This document shows, one piece after another, positions 43,803 to 51,997 of a DNA stretch of 64,000 bases. Origin of the DNA: JAZDEY01 sp043808325 [NCBI: Candidatus Eiseniibacteriota bacterium]. Lineage in GTDB: Bacteria > Arandabacterota > Arandabacteria > Arandabacterales. Made by a program: the position numbers and the translations under genes. Within the stretch, counting starts at the first letter, position 1. Each line of letters starts with the position of its first letter. The notes beneath the pieces were generated by a model. That model made no database searches. It saw only the letters and a program-made list of their open reading frames with translations, and was not told where the DNA came from. The DNA is taken from assembly GCA_043808325.1 (NCBI GenBank), contig JAZDEY010000044.1, positions 1 through 64,000 of the forward strand, read 5' to 3'.

Positions 43803-44190
43803 CCGCTGGCGGTAAGGCTGCTCGATAGCAATATCAAGTGTGTCTCTTTGGCTCGGAATGTGCGATCTACCGCTGACCGGGCATATGGCCTAATAGTCGG
43901 TAATGGCGATTCAGTGATGTTTACGCCATCGGTCACTTCGATGGGGAGTGGTTTGTCGCCACGCGTGCGGGCCTTATGAGCCTGGGGGCACGCTACGACT
44001 CGAGCTCTTCAGCGGAATAGGGCTCAACTGGCCCGGGAACCCCATCATATGTGCCATTGGGCAGTGCTCTGGAATCGTCTTTTCAGGCCACGGCCCTTCC
44101 CGCGCACGAGCGTCGAAACACCACGCTTGACGCCCGCGGCAGCAACTGGTACGGTTCCCGGTCGGAGCGAATGCGAGGAGGGCAAATTCC
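43803..44190. other. Intergenic region, nothing recognised
   Basis: 388 bases with only short frames lacking motifs. A good ribosome site (GAGGAGGG, 44175-44182) precedes the next gene. Confidence 0.5.
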
Positions 44191-45858
44191 GTGAAAAGTA
44201 AGCGCGATTTGATACGACGTTGCATTGCGATTCGGCTTTTTCCCGGACCGGGAGGAGCTCCGGCGGCCTTCAGGTCGCTAGCTCTCGGGCTGGCCGTCTG
44301 CGTAATCGTACTATGCCTGTTGGATCCTTCAATGTCCCTGGCCGGTTCACGATCCGAGCAAATCCAGCGGCACATAGACCGCGGATTCACCTACCTCCAG
44401 AAGGGAAAGCCCGACAAAGCCCTCGTCGAGTTCACTTCAGCGGTCGATCTGGGTCCGTACGCAGCCCGGTTTCATTGCTTCCGCGGGATAGGCTATATGG
44501 TGAGTGGCCGTCTGGACGAGGCCATGGCCGATTTCAACAAGGCCGTCGATCTTGATCCTGAGTACGTCGATGCCTTTAACCTCAGAGGCTTAGTTCATTC
44601 GATACGGCAAGAGTCGGAGGCCGCTATCGGGGACTACACCAAGGCAATTGAGCTGGCACCCTCCAAAGCGGAGGCTTACAACGGCCGGGGCAACGTATAC
44701 AAAGATCAAGACGCGTACGACCTCGCTATCGCCGATTTCAGCAAGGCCATTGAGCTCGACTCCACGCTCGCCCAAGCCTACGACAATCGCGCGAAGGCGT
44801 ACGTGGAGGCTCGAGCGTACGACAAGGCCGTCGCGGATTTCCACAGGTTCCTTGAGCTCGACCCAGGCAATATAGACGCATACGTGGATTGCGCGGAGGC
44901 CTATGAGTGCGAAGGCGATCATGACAGAGCTATTGCTGAGGTTGACCGCGCCATCGAACTAAGGCCGGATTATCCGCCTCTGTTATTGACTCGGGGCGAT
45001 TGCCAATTACACAAGGGTGATGCCGATCGAGCCATAGCGGACTATACCAGGGTGATCGAAATGCGCCCTGACGTGGCAATGGCATATTGCGAGCGTGGAG
45101 CTGCGCTCTGCAATAAGCACGATTACGATCTTGCCATCGTAGACTTAAACAAGGCGATAGAGATCGACAGTACATTCAGTCGAGCTTACGATTATCGCGC
45201 GTTCGCCTACACCAAGAAACGTGACTACGACCGAGCTATCGCGGATTTCAGCAAAGAGATTGAGTTAGGCCAGGCAGACGCCGATGTCTACTGCGCTCGG
45301 GCCGGCGCGTATGACAACATCGGGCAGTATGAGGAAGCGCTTGCAGACTACGATCGGGTGCTCGCGATGGGCCAGGGTGACTCCAGCACATACTACAATA
45401 ACCGAGGTTACTGCCGAGCAACGCACGGGGATTATCGCGGTGGCCTGGACGACACCAACAGGGCTATCGCAATAGACTCTCTCAATTCCCTCGCTTATGA
45501 CAGCCGCGGCTATGCCTATGCGGGCCTTGGTGATTACGAGCGTGCGCTGGCAGAGTACACCAAGGCGATCGAGATCGATTCCTCGAAGGCCGACTTCTAT
45601 GGCAATCGCGGCGTCGTTTACGCGAAGGCAGGCAAGTTCGAGCTCGCGCTTGCTGACTACGACAAGGCTCTCAGGATGGAACGGGACGACCCTGACGATG
45701 CTGAGACCCACTTCAATCGGGGCATCGCCTGCCAGGCCCTGGGGCGCAAGCAGGAAGCGGCCGGAGCCTTCAGGAGATTCCTGGAGCTCGCCGGTCCCCG
45801 GATGCAGACCAGGATCACCGAGGCACAGCAGCACCTTCAGGAGCTAGAGACTAAGTAG
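44191..45858 (+). CDS. Exported TPR-repeat protein
   Basis: 555 residues. A membrane or signal segment (LALGLAVCVIVLCLLDPSMSLA, residues ~30-50) is followed by about 14 TPR units of the A-x-AYxNRGxxYxxxxxYDxAIADFxKAIELD type (for example AYNGRGNVYKDQDAYDLAIADF), which is the TPR_1/TPR_8 class found in periplasmic or outer-membrane scaffolds. Start GTG at 44191. Unlike the TPR protein at 19225, it is exported and its repeats are of another subtype. Confidence 0.85.
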   Translation: MKSKRDLIRRCIAIRLFPGPGGAPAAFRSLALGLAVCVIVLCLLDPSMSLAGSRSEQIQRHIDRGFTYLQKGKPDKALVEFTSAVDLGPYAARFHCFRGIGYMVSGRLDEAMADFNKAVDLDPEYVDAFNLRGLVHSIRQESEAAIGDYTKAIELAPSKAEAYNGRGNVYKDQDAYDLAIADFSKAIELDSTLAQAYDNRAKAYVEARAYDKAVADFHRFLELDPGNIDAYVDCAEAYECEGDHDRAIAEVDRAIELRPDYPPLLLTRGDCQLHKGDADRAIADYTRVIEMRPDVAMAYCERGAALCNKHDYDLAIVDLNKAIEIDSTFSRAYDYRAFAYTKKRDYDRAIADFSKEIELGQADADVYCARAGAYDNIGQYEEALADYDRVLAMGQGDSSTYYNNRGYCRATHGDYRGGLDDTNRAIAIDSLNSLAYDSRGYAYAGLGDYERALAEYTKAIEIDSSKADFYGNRGVVYAKAGKFELALADYDKALRMERDDPDDAETHFNRGIACQALGRKQEAAGAFRRFLELAGPRMQTRITEAQQHLQELETK

Positions 45859-46178
45859 CTGCAATAGCCCGGAGGTCTCCCGCCGATGCCAACCGACGCG
45901 CCCGGGCTGGATCCGCGACCGCAGTCGCTGACGCCGGGCCAGCTGCAGTGACCCGAGCTCGATCAATCCCTCCCGCTGCCGCAGCCAGGCTTCCTCCTCC
46001 TGGCGCGTCGGATAGCCGATGATCTTCGAGGGGTGGCACACATAACAATGGGCGTGGTAGCAGCCCCCGAGCCTACGCGTCTTGCGGTACCGCCCAGGCT
46101 GGAGATCCCAAGTCGTAGGCTGGCTGCCCTGAGCCGAGCGGTCCCCGGTGGCCTTCCTGCCCCGCCAGAAGCCGTCAC
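45859..46178 (-). other. Possible fragment of a small Cys-rich hypothetical gene
   Basis: On the minus strand one frame without a good start reads RRLGGCYHAHCYVCHPSKIIG, then RQEEEAWLRQREGLIEL, a form seen in small conserved hypothetical proteins with a C-x4-C-x2-CH metal-binding-like motif. The only ATG in frame lies after the second cysteine (46041), so it is likely a fragment. The rest of this 348-base gap has no gene. Confidence 0.3.
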
Positions 46179-46206
46179 TTTCCTGACACTGTCAGATTCA
46201 TGACAC

Positions 46207-47400
46207 TCAGTCCTTGAACAGCGTCTTGATCTGCCCCCATGTGGAAGGCTGGGTTCCTAATGTAGCCGTGTCGAAGTTCCACGAGCAGCTGACAGCATCC
46301 GAAAAGTCGAATGGTCCACCACCAACTCCCGAGAGATTCATAGTGTCGCTGCGCAGACTTACGATGCAGGTGTCTCCTTCTGAGAATGCAAAGGACACAG
46401 CTCCCGCGCCGCGAGCGGGTATAGCAGCGATCTCCCCATTGAACTGTAAGGTGAATGTCTGCCAGCCGTCGTCTGGCATGTTCACATGTGAGCTTGAGTA
46501 TGACAGCTGAAACTCGCCATCCGTATCCGCAACGAACTGATAGACCCAGACGGGGGGATTATAGTCCGTGTAGGGGGTACATGCGCCTCTCACCTCGATA
46601 GCCACACCATCGCTTATCCCCATCTCCATCAGACCTGCCTCGATGTGCACGGCACCTGCGTTAACACCCGTCCACGATGCCTCGACGTGACCTGAGCAAC
46701 TCGCGGAGGCGGTCCCGTCGCCGAGCGCTATCGATACTGCAACTGCCATAGGGTCCAACGTACCGACCTGACTCTCGACCTTCAGATCGCTCGTGTCGAT
46801 ACCGGCGCCGTAAAAGTCAATCACAGCTACCATTCCGACCTCAGAGCGGAGCGGCACTGGGGCTGCCTCAACTTCGCAAATGTAGCCGCGACGGTGGGCA
46901 GTTGGGTTATCCGATTCACCGTCGTCCCACCGATCACCCATGCGCCCACCCAGATTGAAGAAGCGGAGACGATTCTGACTGCCGCCACCGCCTTCGTCGG
47001 GTTGCCCAGTCTCCCAATTGGTGTAGACGAAGGGCTCATCGGTGACCCATCGCCAGCCCCCATCCGGCTCCTCCGAACCGGGCGGCTGATATCCTCCGAG
47101 CCATGGGCCAAGCCCGTTGCCATACGCGTCAAGGTACCAGAAAGCGGTATCGCATCTAACCAAGCTGAAGACGAATGCGTTTTCCTCCGCAGAGGTGATC
47201 GTTACCAGATGACCGCCGCGAGCCTCGCAGCTATCCTGTGCCTGATCCCATGATATTCCCGGTGCCAGAACTGCCTCATAGCAATGACCGTTATCCCATG
47301 TCACGGTCCCGGTAGGACAGTTTGTAACAGGATTAGAATCGTCGCCACACCCAGCCGCTATCGAGAGGAGCAGTGCCAGGCCACAGATAGATCTCCACAT
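46207..47400 (-). CDS. C-type-lectin-domain lipoprotein with C-terminal TWGxIKxLF tail
   Basis: ATG 47400 gives a lipoprotein signal (ICGLALLLSIAAGC). A C-type lectin-like domain follows at ~25-175: WDNGHCYEAV, W-DQAQDSCEARGGHLVTITSAEENAFV, WLGGYQPPG, EPDGGWRWVTDEPFVYTNWETGQPDE, then GYICEVE. The W-x-G/N-W and E-P-D/N-type Ca/sugar loop (PDE) suggest carbohydrate binding, which is an inference. The C-terminal ~200 residues are beta-rich and unrecognised. The end PSTWGQIKTLFKD parallels the secreted protein at 32537. The upstream frame to 47439 is not needed. Confidence 0.82.
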   Translation of the reverse strand: MWRSICGLALLLSIAAGCGDDSNPVTNCPTGTVTWDNGHCYEAVLAPGISWDQAQDSCEARGGHLVTITSAEENAFVFSLVRCDTAFWYLDAYGNGLGPWLGGYQPPGSEEPDGGWRWVTDEPFVYTNWETGQPDEGGGGSQNRLRFFNLGGRMGDRWDDGESDNPTAHRRGYICEVEAAPVPLRSEVGMVAVIDFYGAGIDTSDLKVESQVGTLDPMAVAVSIALGDGTASASCSGHVEASWTGVNAGAVHIEAGLMEMGISDGVAIEVRGACTPYTDYNPPVWVYQFVADTDGEFQLSYSSSHVNMPDDGWQTFTLQFNGEIAAIPARGAGAVSFAFSEGDTCIVSLRSDTMNLSGVGGGPFDFSDAVSCSWNFDTATLGTQPSTWGQIKTLFKD

Positions 47401-47563
47401 TTCATCCCCCTTTCTTCCGGTGCATTGAACTATCCGCACCAGTCACATGAATCCGACCCTCGCCGACCGTCCTAGACATTATGACTTCCGTGAATTGGAG
47501 GCTGACCTCCATAATCGAGGGTTAGCCTCACAGAGACCAACTTTATCACGACAACGTTATCCA

Positions 47564-48298
47564 TCAATTCAGAATTATCCAGTTTTCAAGAGATCCACTG
47601 CCGATGATCGTTTCTCCGCTACAGGTAAGGGGGTCTGCATCCCTCGCTTCTCTGGAAATGATCAGCGCGTCTCGGGAGATAACACCAGCCGCTTGATAGC
47701 TCTGAAACAAAGAATCCGTCAAGACATCAAAGTACGATATCAGCTTCCATCCGTTCGGAGTACTCACACCGACTGCGATGTCGGACATGGTCTGGTCACC
47801 AAAGTGATTTCCGAGCAACTGACCCGCGGCAACTACGTCTCCGACAGTGAAGGTATTGGCCACTGCAACATGGAAGATGATGAAGTAAAAAGCGGGATAC
47901 CCGGCTGACTTTATTTGTATCTGGGTGCCTGCCCACTCTTCAAAGACTCTGGAGATTGTCCCTCCTACAGGCGAGTGTATGTCTATCGTCGCCCAGGAAG
48001 GTGTATGCGCTTGGCCGGGATCACCACCCAAGGGGCAGTAGTAATGCTTCATACTTCTGCACTGCTCGAAGTCATCCGAGTAATTGTGTCCCTCCGCTGA
48101 GCGAAATCTGGAGATCTTCTGGATTTCTGATAGCTCAATGTAGTCCGTTCTTACGAACTTCGGTATGCCGTTCTTGTCTACATCATAGGTGTCATCGTCC
48201 GGGCCAAATCCTTTGCCATCATCCTTCCCGCACCCAATTGGAAGGACTGAGAGCGAAAGAAGCAATGCTACTCCAACACACCTTGAGATGCTTCTCAT
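47564..48298 (-). CDS. M23-like (LytM-fold) lipoprotein, probably catalytically degenerate
   Basis: From ATG 48298: lipobox in LLLSLSVLPIGC, an Asp/Gly linker, and a domain resembling M23 peptidases. It has GHNYSDDF (H-x3-D), then IDIHSPVGGTISRVFEEWAGTQIQI, FYFIIFHVAVANTFTVGDVVAAGQLLG. The canonical H-x-H zinc motif is H-V-A here, so one ligand is missing. It may be a non-enzymatic binding or regulatory LytM domain. An ATG at 48316 could add six residues. Confidence 0.6.
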   Translation of the reverse strand: MRSISRCVGVALLLSLSVLPIGCGKDDGKGFGPDDDTYDVDKNGIPKFVRTDYIELSEIQKISRFRSAEGHNYSDDFEQCRSMKHYYCPLGGDPGQAHTPSWATIDIHSPVGGTISRVFEEWAGTQIQIKSAGYPAFYFIIFHVAVANTFTVGDVVAAGQLLGNHFGDQTMSDIAVGVSTPNGWKLISYFDVLTDSLFQSYQAAGVISRDALIISREARDADPLTCSGETIIGSGSLENWIILN

Positions 48299-48567
48299 AA
48301 TCCCTGCTTTCTCCATTTTCCCGCTTGCGCCCAACCGCGCCTCAGGCCGTTACCAGATAGCAGCCTTTGGGCTGCTCTGCCGGATAAAGCTTGACCTGCC
48401 CCCAACGATGGTACCACTCATAATGCTAGTTCCGCAAGAGCCTGAGAGGGGCGTAGCGCCCCGGTCATTGCCCTGGCCACCCGCCACGTCCATGCCTCCG
48501 GCGCCGGTGGCCGGTACCCCAGAGCGCTGTGCGGCCTGACCGCGTTGATCTACCGACTGTAGTGCGG
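48299..48567. other. Gap holding the IS3-family remnant
   Basis: No intact gene lies between the M23-like lipoprotein and the DUF1858 promoter; the main content is the transposase fragment described separately. Confidence 0.6.
48390..48562 (-). mobile_element. IS3-family OrfB 3' remnant, right copy
   Basis: Read on the minus strand this encodes the C-terminus of a DDE transposase of the IS3 group (INAVRPHSALGYRPPAPEAW, then RVARAMTGALRPSQALAELAL, stop), followed by the terminal CTTGACCTGCCCCC (plus-strand view, 48390-48403). The 5' side carries a stop after HYSR-like codons, so it is dead. It matches 39416-39502 inverted, 85 of 87 bases. Confidence 0.75.
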
Positions 48568-48596
48568 TTGACAACCGCTTATCAAATTGCTATCGT
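48564..48596 (+). promoter_or_regulatory. Promoter with overlapping palindrome, for DUF1858-recG
   Basis: TTGACA (48568-48573), 17-base spacer, TATCGT (48591-48596), about 105 bases before the DUF1858 start. The -35 box is inside a perfect palindrome GCGGTTG-A-CAACCGC (48564-48578), a possible repressor site. It lies at the edge of the IS3 remnant, so the promoter may have come with the insertion. Confidence 0.5.
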
Positions 48597-48701
48597 CAAG
48601 CGAAACGCTGAAAGCCGGATAGCTCAGGACGGATGTCGAGGGCGAGATATTGCCCCTGCCCTAGCACCCGGCGCGCCAGAAGCAAACGTGCGGAGGAAGC
48701 A

Positions 48702-48917
48702 ATGACGATAACCAAAGACACGATCATCGAAGAGGTCCTCAAGACGCACCCGGAGGCGATTCGGGTGTTCATGAAGTACAATCTGGGTTGTATTGCCTGT
48801 ATGGGAGCCACGACCGAGTCCATTGAGATGGGCGCCCGCATGCACGGCATCGATCCGGAGCCCATAGTGAAGGAGCTCAATGAGCTCTTCGGCGAGAAGA
48901 CCCCGGAAACCAAATGA
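48702..48917 (+). CDS. DUF1858 (hybrid-cluster-associated redox disulfide) protein
   Basis: 71 residues: MTITKDTIIEEVLKTHPEAIRVFMKYNLGCIACMGA, with the GC-x2-C motif characteristic of the DUF1858/TIGR03980 family. The family is associated with Fe-S and redox proteins; exact role unknown. ATG at 48702 with GGAGGAAG upstream. It overlaps the presumed recG start by 38 bases in another frame. Confidence 0.9.
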   Translation: MTITKDTIIEEVLKTHPEAIRVFMKYNLGCIACMGATTESIEMGARMHGIDPEPIVKELNELFGEKTPETK

Positions 48918-50961
48918 GGCTGCGCCTTCGCTCTCGTCGAGCGTCAGTTGTCTCCCCGGCATAGGCACCAAACGCCAGGAAATCCTTCAGAGCCTCGGGA
49001 TCGAGACCATAGGCGATCTCATCCTTTACCCGCCCGCGACCTACATCGACCGAAAATCGTTTGTCCGGATCGCGGCGCTGCGCCCTGGAGAGATCCAGAC
49101 GGTGGTAGCCAAAGCCGCCTCCTTCGAAACCAAGTTCATCCGCGGTAAGCGGCTCTCCTTTCTGAGCGTGACCGACGGCTCCGGCAAACTGCGGTGTGTG
49201 TGGTTCAACCAGCCCTACATCAAGAATCTCTTCAAGATGGGAAGCGAATACGTGTTTAGTGGCACGGTGCGCCCGAGCAAGCGCGGCCTCTATATGGTTC
49301 ATCCCGAGTACGAATCGGCCGAGGACGAGTTGCTCCATACCGGGAGAATCGTCCCGGTGTATCGATCCCGGGCAGGGTTGAGCCGACGGCAACTGCGAGC
49401 GCTGGTCAAATTCGCGGTCGATACCTATGCGGATCAGGTGGTCGATCACCTCCCTGAGTCCATGCGGCTGGATCTCGGTCTCACTACACTCGGACGCGCG
49501 GTCCGTGACATCCATTTTCCGCCCGATCTCTCCGATGCCGAAGCGGCCCGAAGGCGGCTCGCCTTGGATGAGATGCTAATGCTCCAGACTCTCTTTGCCC
49601 TTGCCCGCAAGAAGAAACGGGGGACAGGCCGGATCAGTCGCGCGGCAACCTCGGCGATCGAGAAGCTCGCATCGCGCCTCCCCTTTGAACTCACTCAGTC
49701 CCAGGCCAAAGCGCTTGAAGACATAGTTCGGGATCTCACCGATCCCTATCCTATGAGGCGGCTCGTCCAGGGCGATGTCGGCTGCGGGAAAACCATTGTC
49801 GCGGCGCTCGCGATGGCCGCGGTGTGCGAGGCAAAGGGGCAGGTTGCTCTGCTTTGTCCCACGGAAATTCTGGCGGAACAGCACTACGCAACCATCAGCA
49901 AGTACCTCGAGCCTTTTGGCTTCGCAGTCGGGCTGGTCCTAGGTGGCATGGCCCCTGCCGAGCGGCTTGCGGCCGAGCGAGCGCTCGCCGCCGGCGAGAT
50001 CCAGGTCGCGGTGGGCACCCATGCCCTGATCGGCGAGCGGATAAGATTCAAGAATCTTCGACTGGTCGTGGTCGATGAGGAGCAGCGCTTCGGGGTGCTC
50101 CAGCGCACCAAACTGGTGAGGGACGTTCCCAAGGCCAATCTCCTGGTCCTGAGTGCGACCCCGATCCCGAGGACGCTTGCCTTGACCGCCTATGGGGACC
50201 TTGATATCACGGTGATCGGGGAGATGCCGCCGTGTCGGGGCCGGCACACCACTCGAGTGATCAAGCAGGAGGCGCGAGCGGAGGCCTTGAAGGAAGTCGC
50301 CGCAAGCATCAACAGCGGCCTGCGGGGTTTCTATGTTTGTCCGGCGATCGAGGAGAGCTCGGCCGATCTTATCGATGTCCGTACGGCCAAGTCCGAAATA
50401 GAAGCTCTGCTTGCCGCGGGCCGAGGCGCTGAGATCCTGACGGGCAAGACCCGCCGCGACCGGCGCGCCAAGATCCTAAAGGACTTTGTGGCCGACAAGA
50501 TCGGGCTTATCGTTGCCACCACGGTTGTTGAGGTGGGGATGGACATCCCATCCGCGACGCTGCTCGTGGTCGATCAGGCAGAGCGCTTCGGGCTCTCGCA
50601 GCTTCATCAGATGAGAGGGAGGGTCGCACGAGCCGACGCCAGTTCCTGTTCTTACTTCATGGTTTCGGATTCGGCGAGCGAGAAGGCCTGGGCCCGCTTG
50701 AGGATTCTCGAGTCGACCTTCGACGGATTTGAGATCGCCGAGCAGGACCTGGTGCTCCGGGGACCCGGTGATCTCGGGGGAACTCGCCAGCACGGCATCC
50801 CCGACCTTAAGTTCGCGTCGCTGCCCAAGGACATGGACCTGATGCTGAGGGCAAGGGATGAAGCCTTCGGCGCCGTACTCGCGAAGGATCGCTCGCCCGA
50901 ATGGACGGCATGGATAGCTGCGGTAAGACGCGTTGCTGATGGCAAGACCAGCATAGTGTAG
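48880..50961 (+). CDS. recG: ATP-dependent DNA helicase RecG
   Basis: 693 residues, as in E. coli. The N-terminal wedge domain (LPGIGTKRQEILQSLGIETIGDLILYPP; OB-fold ~60-150) is followed by two SF2 helicase lobes: Walker A QGDVGCGKTIVAALA, ALLCPTEILAEQHY, DEEQ box VVDEEQRFGVLQR, LSATPIPRTLAL, and the C-terminal VATTVVEVGMDIPSATLLVV and QLHQMRGRVAR. It remodels stalled forks and branched DNA. The start ATG 48880 lies inside the preceding gene; the N-terminal SSSARRPRKP-type residues are not conserved, so the true start may be a little downstream. Confidence 0.95.
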   Translation: MSSSARRPRKPNEAAPSLSSSVSCLPGIGTKRQEILQSLGIETIGDLILYPPATYIDRKSFVRIAALRPGEIQTVVAKAASFETKFIRGKRLSFLSVTDGSGKLRCVWFNQPYIKNLFKMGSEYVFSGTVRPSKRGLYMVHPEYESAEDELLHTGRIVPVYRSRAGLSRRQLRALVKFAVDTYADQVVDHLPESMRLDLGLTTLGRAVRDIHFPPDLSDAEAARRRLALDEMLMLQTLFALARKKKRGTGRISRAATSAIEKLASRLPFELTQSQAKALEDIVRDLTDPYPMRRLVQGDVGCGKTIVAALAMAAVCEAKGQVALLCPTEILAEQHYATISKYLEPFGFAVGLVLGGMAPAERLAAERALAAGEIQVAVGTHALIGERIRFKNLRLVVVDEEQRFGVLQRTKLVRDVPKANLLVLSATPIPRTLALTAYGDLDITVIGEMPPCRGRHTTRVIKQEARAEALKEVAASINSGLRGFYVCPAIEESSADLIDVRTAKSEIEALLAAGRGAEILTGKTRRDRRAKILKDFVADKIGLIVATTVVEVGMDIPSATLLVVDQAERFGLSQLHQMRGRVARADASSCSYFMVSDSASEKAWARLRILESTFDGFEIAEQDLVLRGPGDLGGTRQHGIPDLKFASLPKDMDLMLRARDEAFGAVLAKDRSPEWTAWIAAVRRVADGKTSIV

Positions 50962-50982
50962 GATGATCGAAAGGAGGCACGC

Positions 50983-51528
50983 GTGAAGCGCGACCAAGCA
51001 CTGGAGGCTGTGAAGTCACGAGTGAAGAACGACCGGCTGGTGAAGCACATGCTGGCCGTAGAGGCAATCATGCGCGCCCTGGCGCGGCGACTGGGTGAGG
51101 ACGAAGAGGCCTGGGCGATCGCGGGCCTGGTTCATGACCTTGACTATGACGAGACTGCCAACGATCCCGAGAGGCACGGCATCCTGGGCGCGTCCTATCT
51201 TCGGGAGATGGGTGTTGATGAGAAGATAGCGCATGCCGTGGAGTCGCATGCCGGGCACCGCAACCGCGAGTCCCAGATGGATAAGGCGCTCTATGCGATT
51301 GATCCCCTGTCGGGCTTGCTTGTGGCGGCGGCGCTGATGCATCCCGCGAAGAAGCTGGCCCCGGTCGACGCCGACTTCGTCTTGAACCGCTTCAAGGAGA
51401 AACGGTTCGCTGCCGGCGCAAACCGTGAACAGATCAAGACCTGCGAAGAGATGGGCATAAGCCTCGCCGAATTCGTCGATCTTGGCCTCAAGGCGATGCA
51501 GGCGGTATCGGACGACCTTGGACTCTAG
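50983..51528 (+). CDS. HD-domain phosphohydrolase
   Basis: 181 residues with the HD signature: H in VKHMLAVEAIM, VHDLDYD (HD doublet), H in ERHGILGASYL and VESHAG. The HDIG-like fold of metal-dependent phosphohydrolases is clear; the substrate (nucleotide or other phosphate) is unknown. GTG start at 50983 with AAAGGAGG about 7 bases upstream. Confidence 0.85.
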   Translation: MKRDQALEAVKSRVKNDRLVKHMLAVEAIMRALARRLGEDEEAWAIAGLVHDLDYDETANDPERHGILGASYLREMGVDEKIAHAVESHAGHRNRESQMDKALYAIDPLSGLLVAAALMHPAKKLAPVDADFVLNRFKEKRFAAGANREQIKTCEEMGISLAEFVDLGLKAMQAVSDDLGL

Positions 51529-51542
51529 CGAGAGGGGACAAA

Positions 51543-51968
51543 ATGACGGAGCCGATTTCAGATAGTCCGCTGATTCAGGCGGCGGGCAGGTTTCATGGCC
51601 ACATCGGGCCCTTTCTGGCAATAGGCCTGAGGATGGGGCTCCTTGCCAATGAGATGCTGGGGCGCGATCCATTTGAGACAACCGCCTGCGTCACGGTCGA
51701 GCCGCGGCCGCCCAAGTCATGCCTGGTAGACGGCATCCAGTTTGTGACCGGCTGTACCTTGGGCAAGGGCAACATTGAAGTCAATCCCGATCCCAACCGC
51801 ATATCGGTCCACTTCAAGCAGGGTAAGGCCACACTCCGGGTCGATCTCAAGCACGACTTTGTCCAGCGTATGGAGCGCACGCTCGAGGGCGCCGCTGAAA
51901 AAGCTGTCGTTGACTACGCCTATAGAATAATGGATACTCCAGCGGGAGAACTCTTTGAGGTGACCTGA
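51543..51968 (+). CDS. FmdE-family protein
   Basis: 141 residues with the FmdE domain: AGRFHGHIGPFLAIGLRMG and VDGIQFVTGCTLGKGN with the conserved Cys. The family is named for a protein co-encoded with formylmethanofuran dehydrogenase, but is widespread in bacteria with no such enzyme; a molybdopterin or metal-related role is usually proposed. No formylmethanofuran genes are nearby. It starts 14 bases after the HD gene. Confidence 0.85.
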   Translation: MTEPISDSPLIQAAGRFHGHIGPFLAIGLRMGLLANEMLGRDPFETTACVTVEPRPPKSCLVDGIQFVTGCTLGKGNIEVNPDPNRISVHFKQGKATLRVDLKHDFVQRMERTLEGAAEKAVVDYAYRIMDTPAGELFEVT

Positions 51969-51997
51969 GAGACAACCGGATTGACCGAGGTAGCTTG

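Noticed and set aside
46207-47400. C-type-lectin lipoprotein as a third DGR target
   Set aside because: Its lectin domain is N-terminal, the C-terminus is a different domain with the TWG tail, and no paralogue is available to show the codon pattern.
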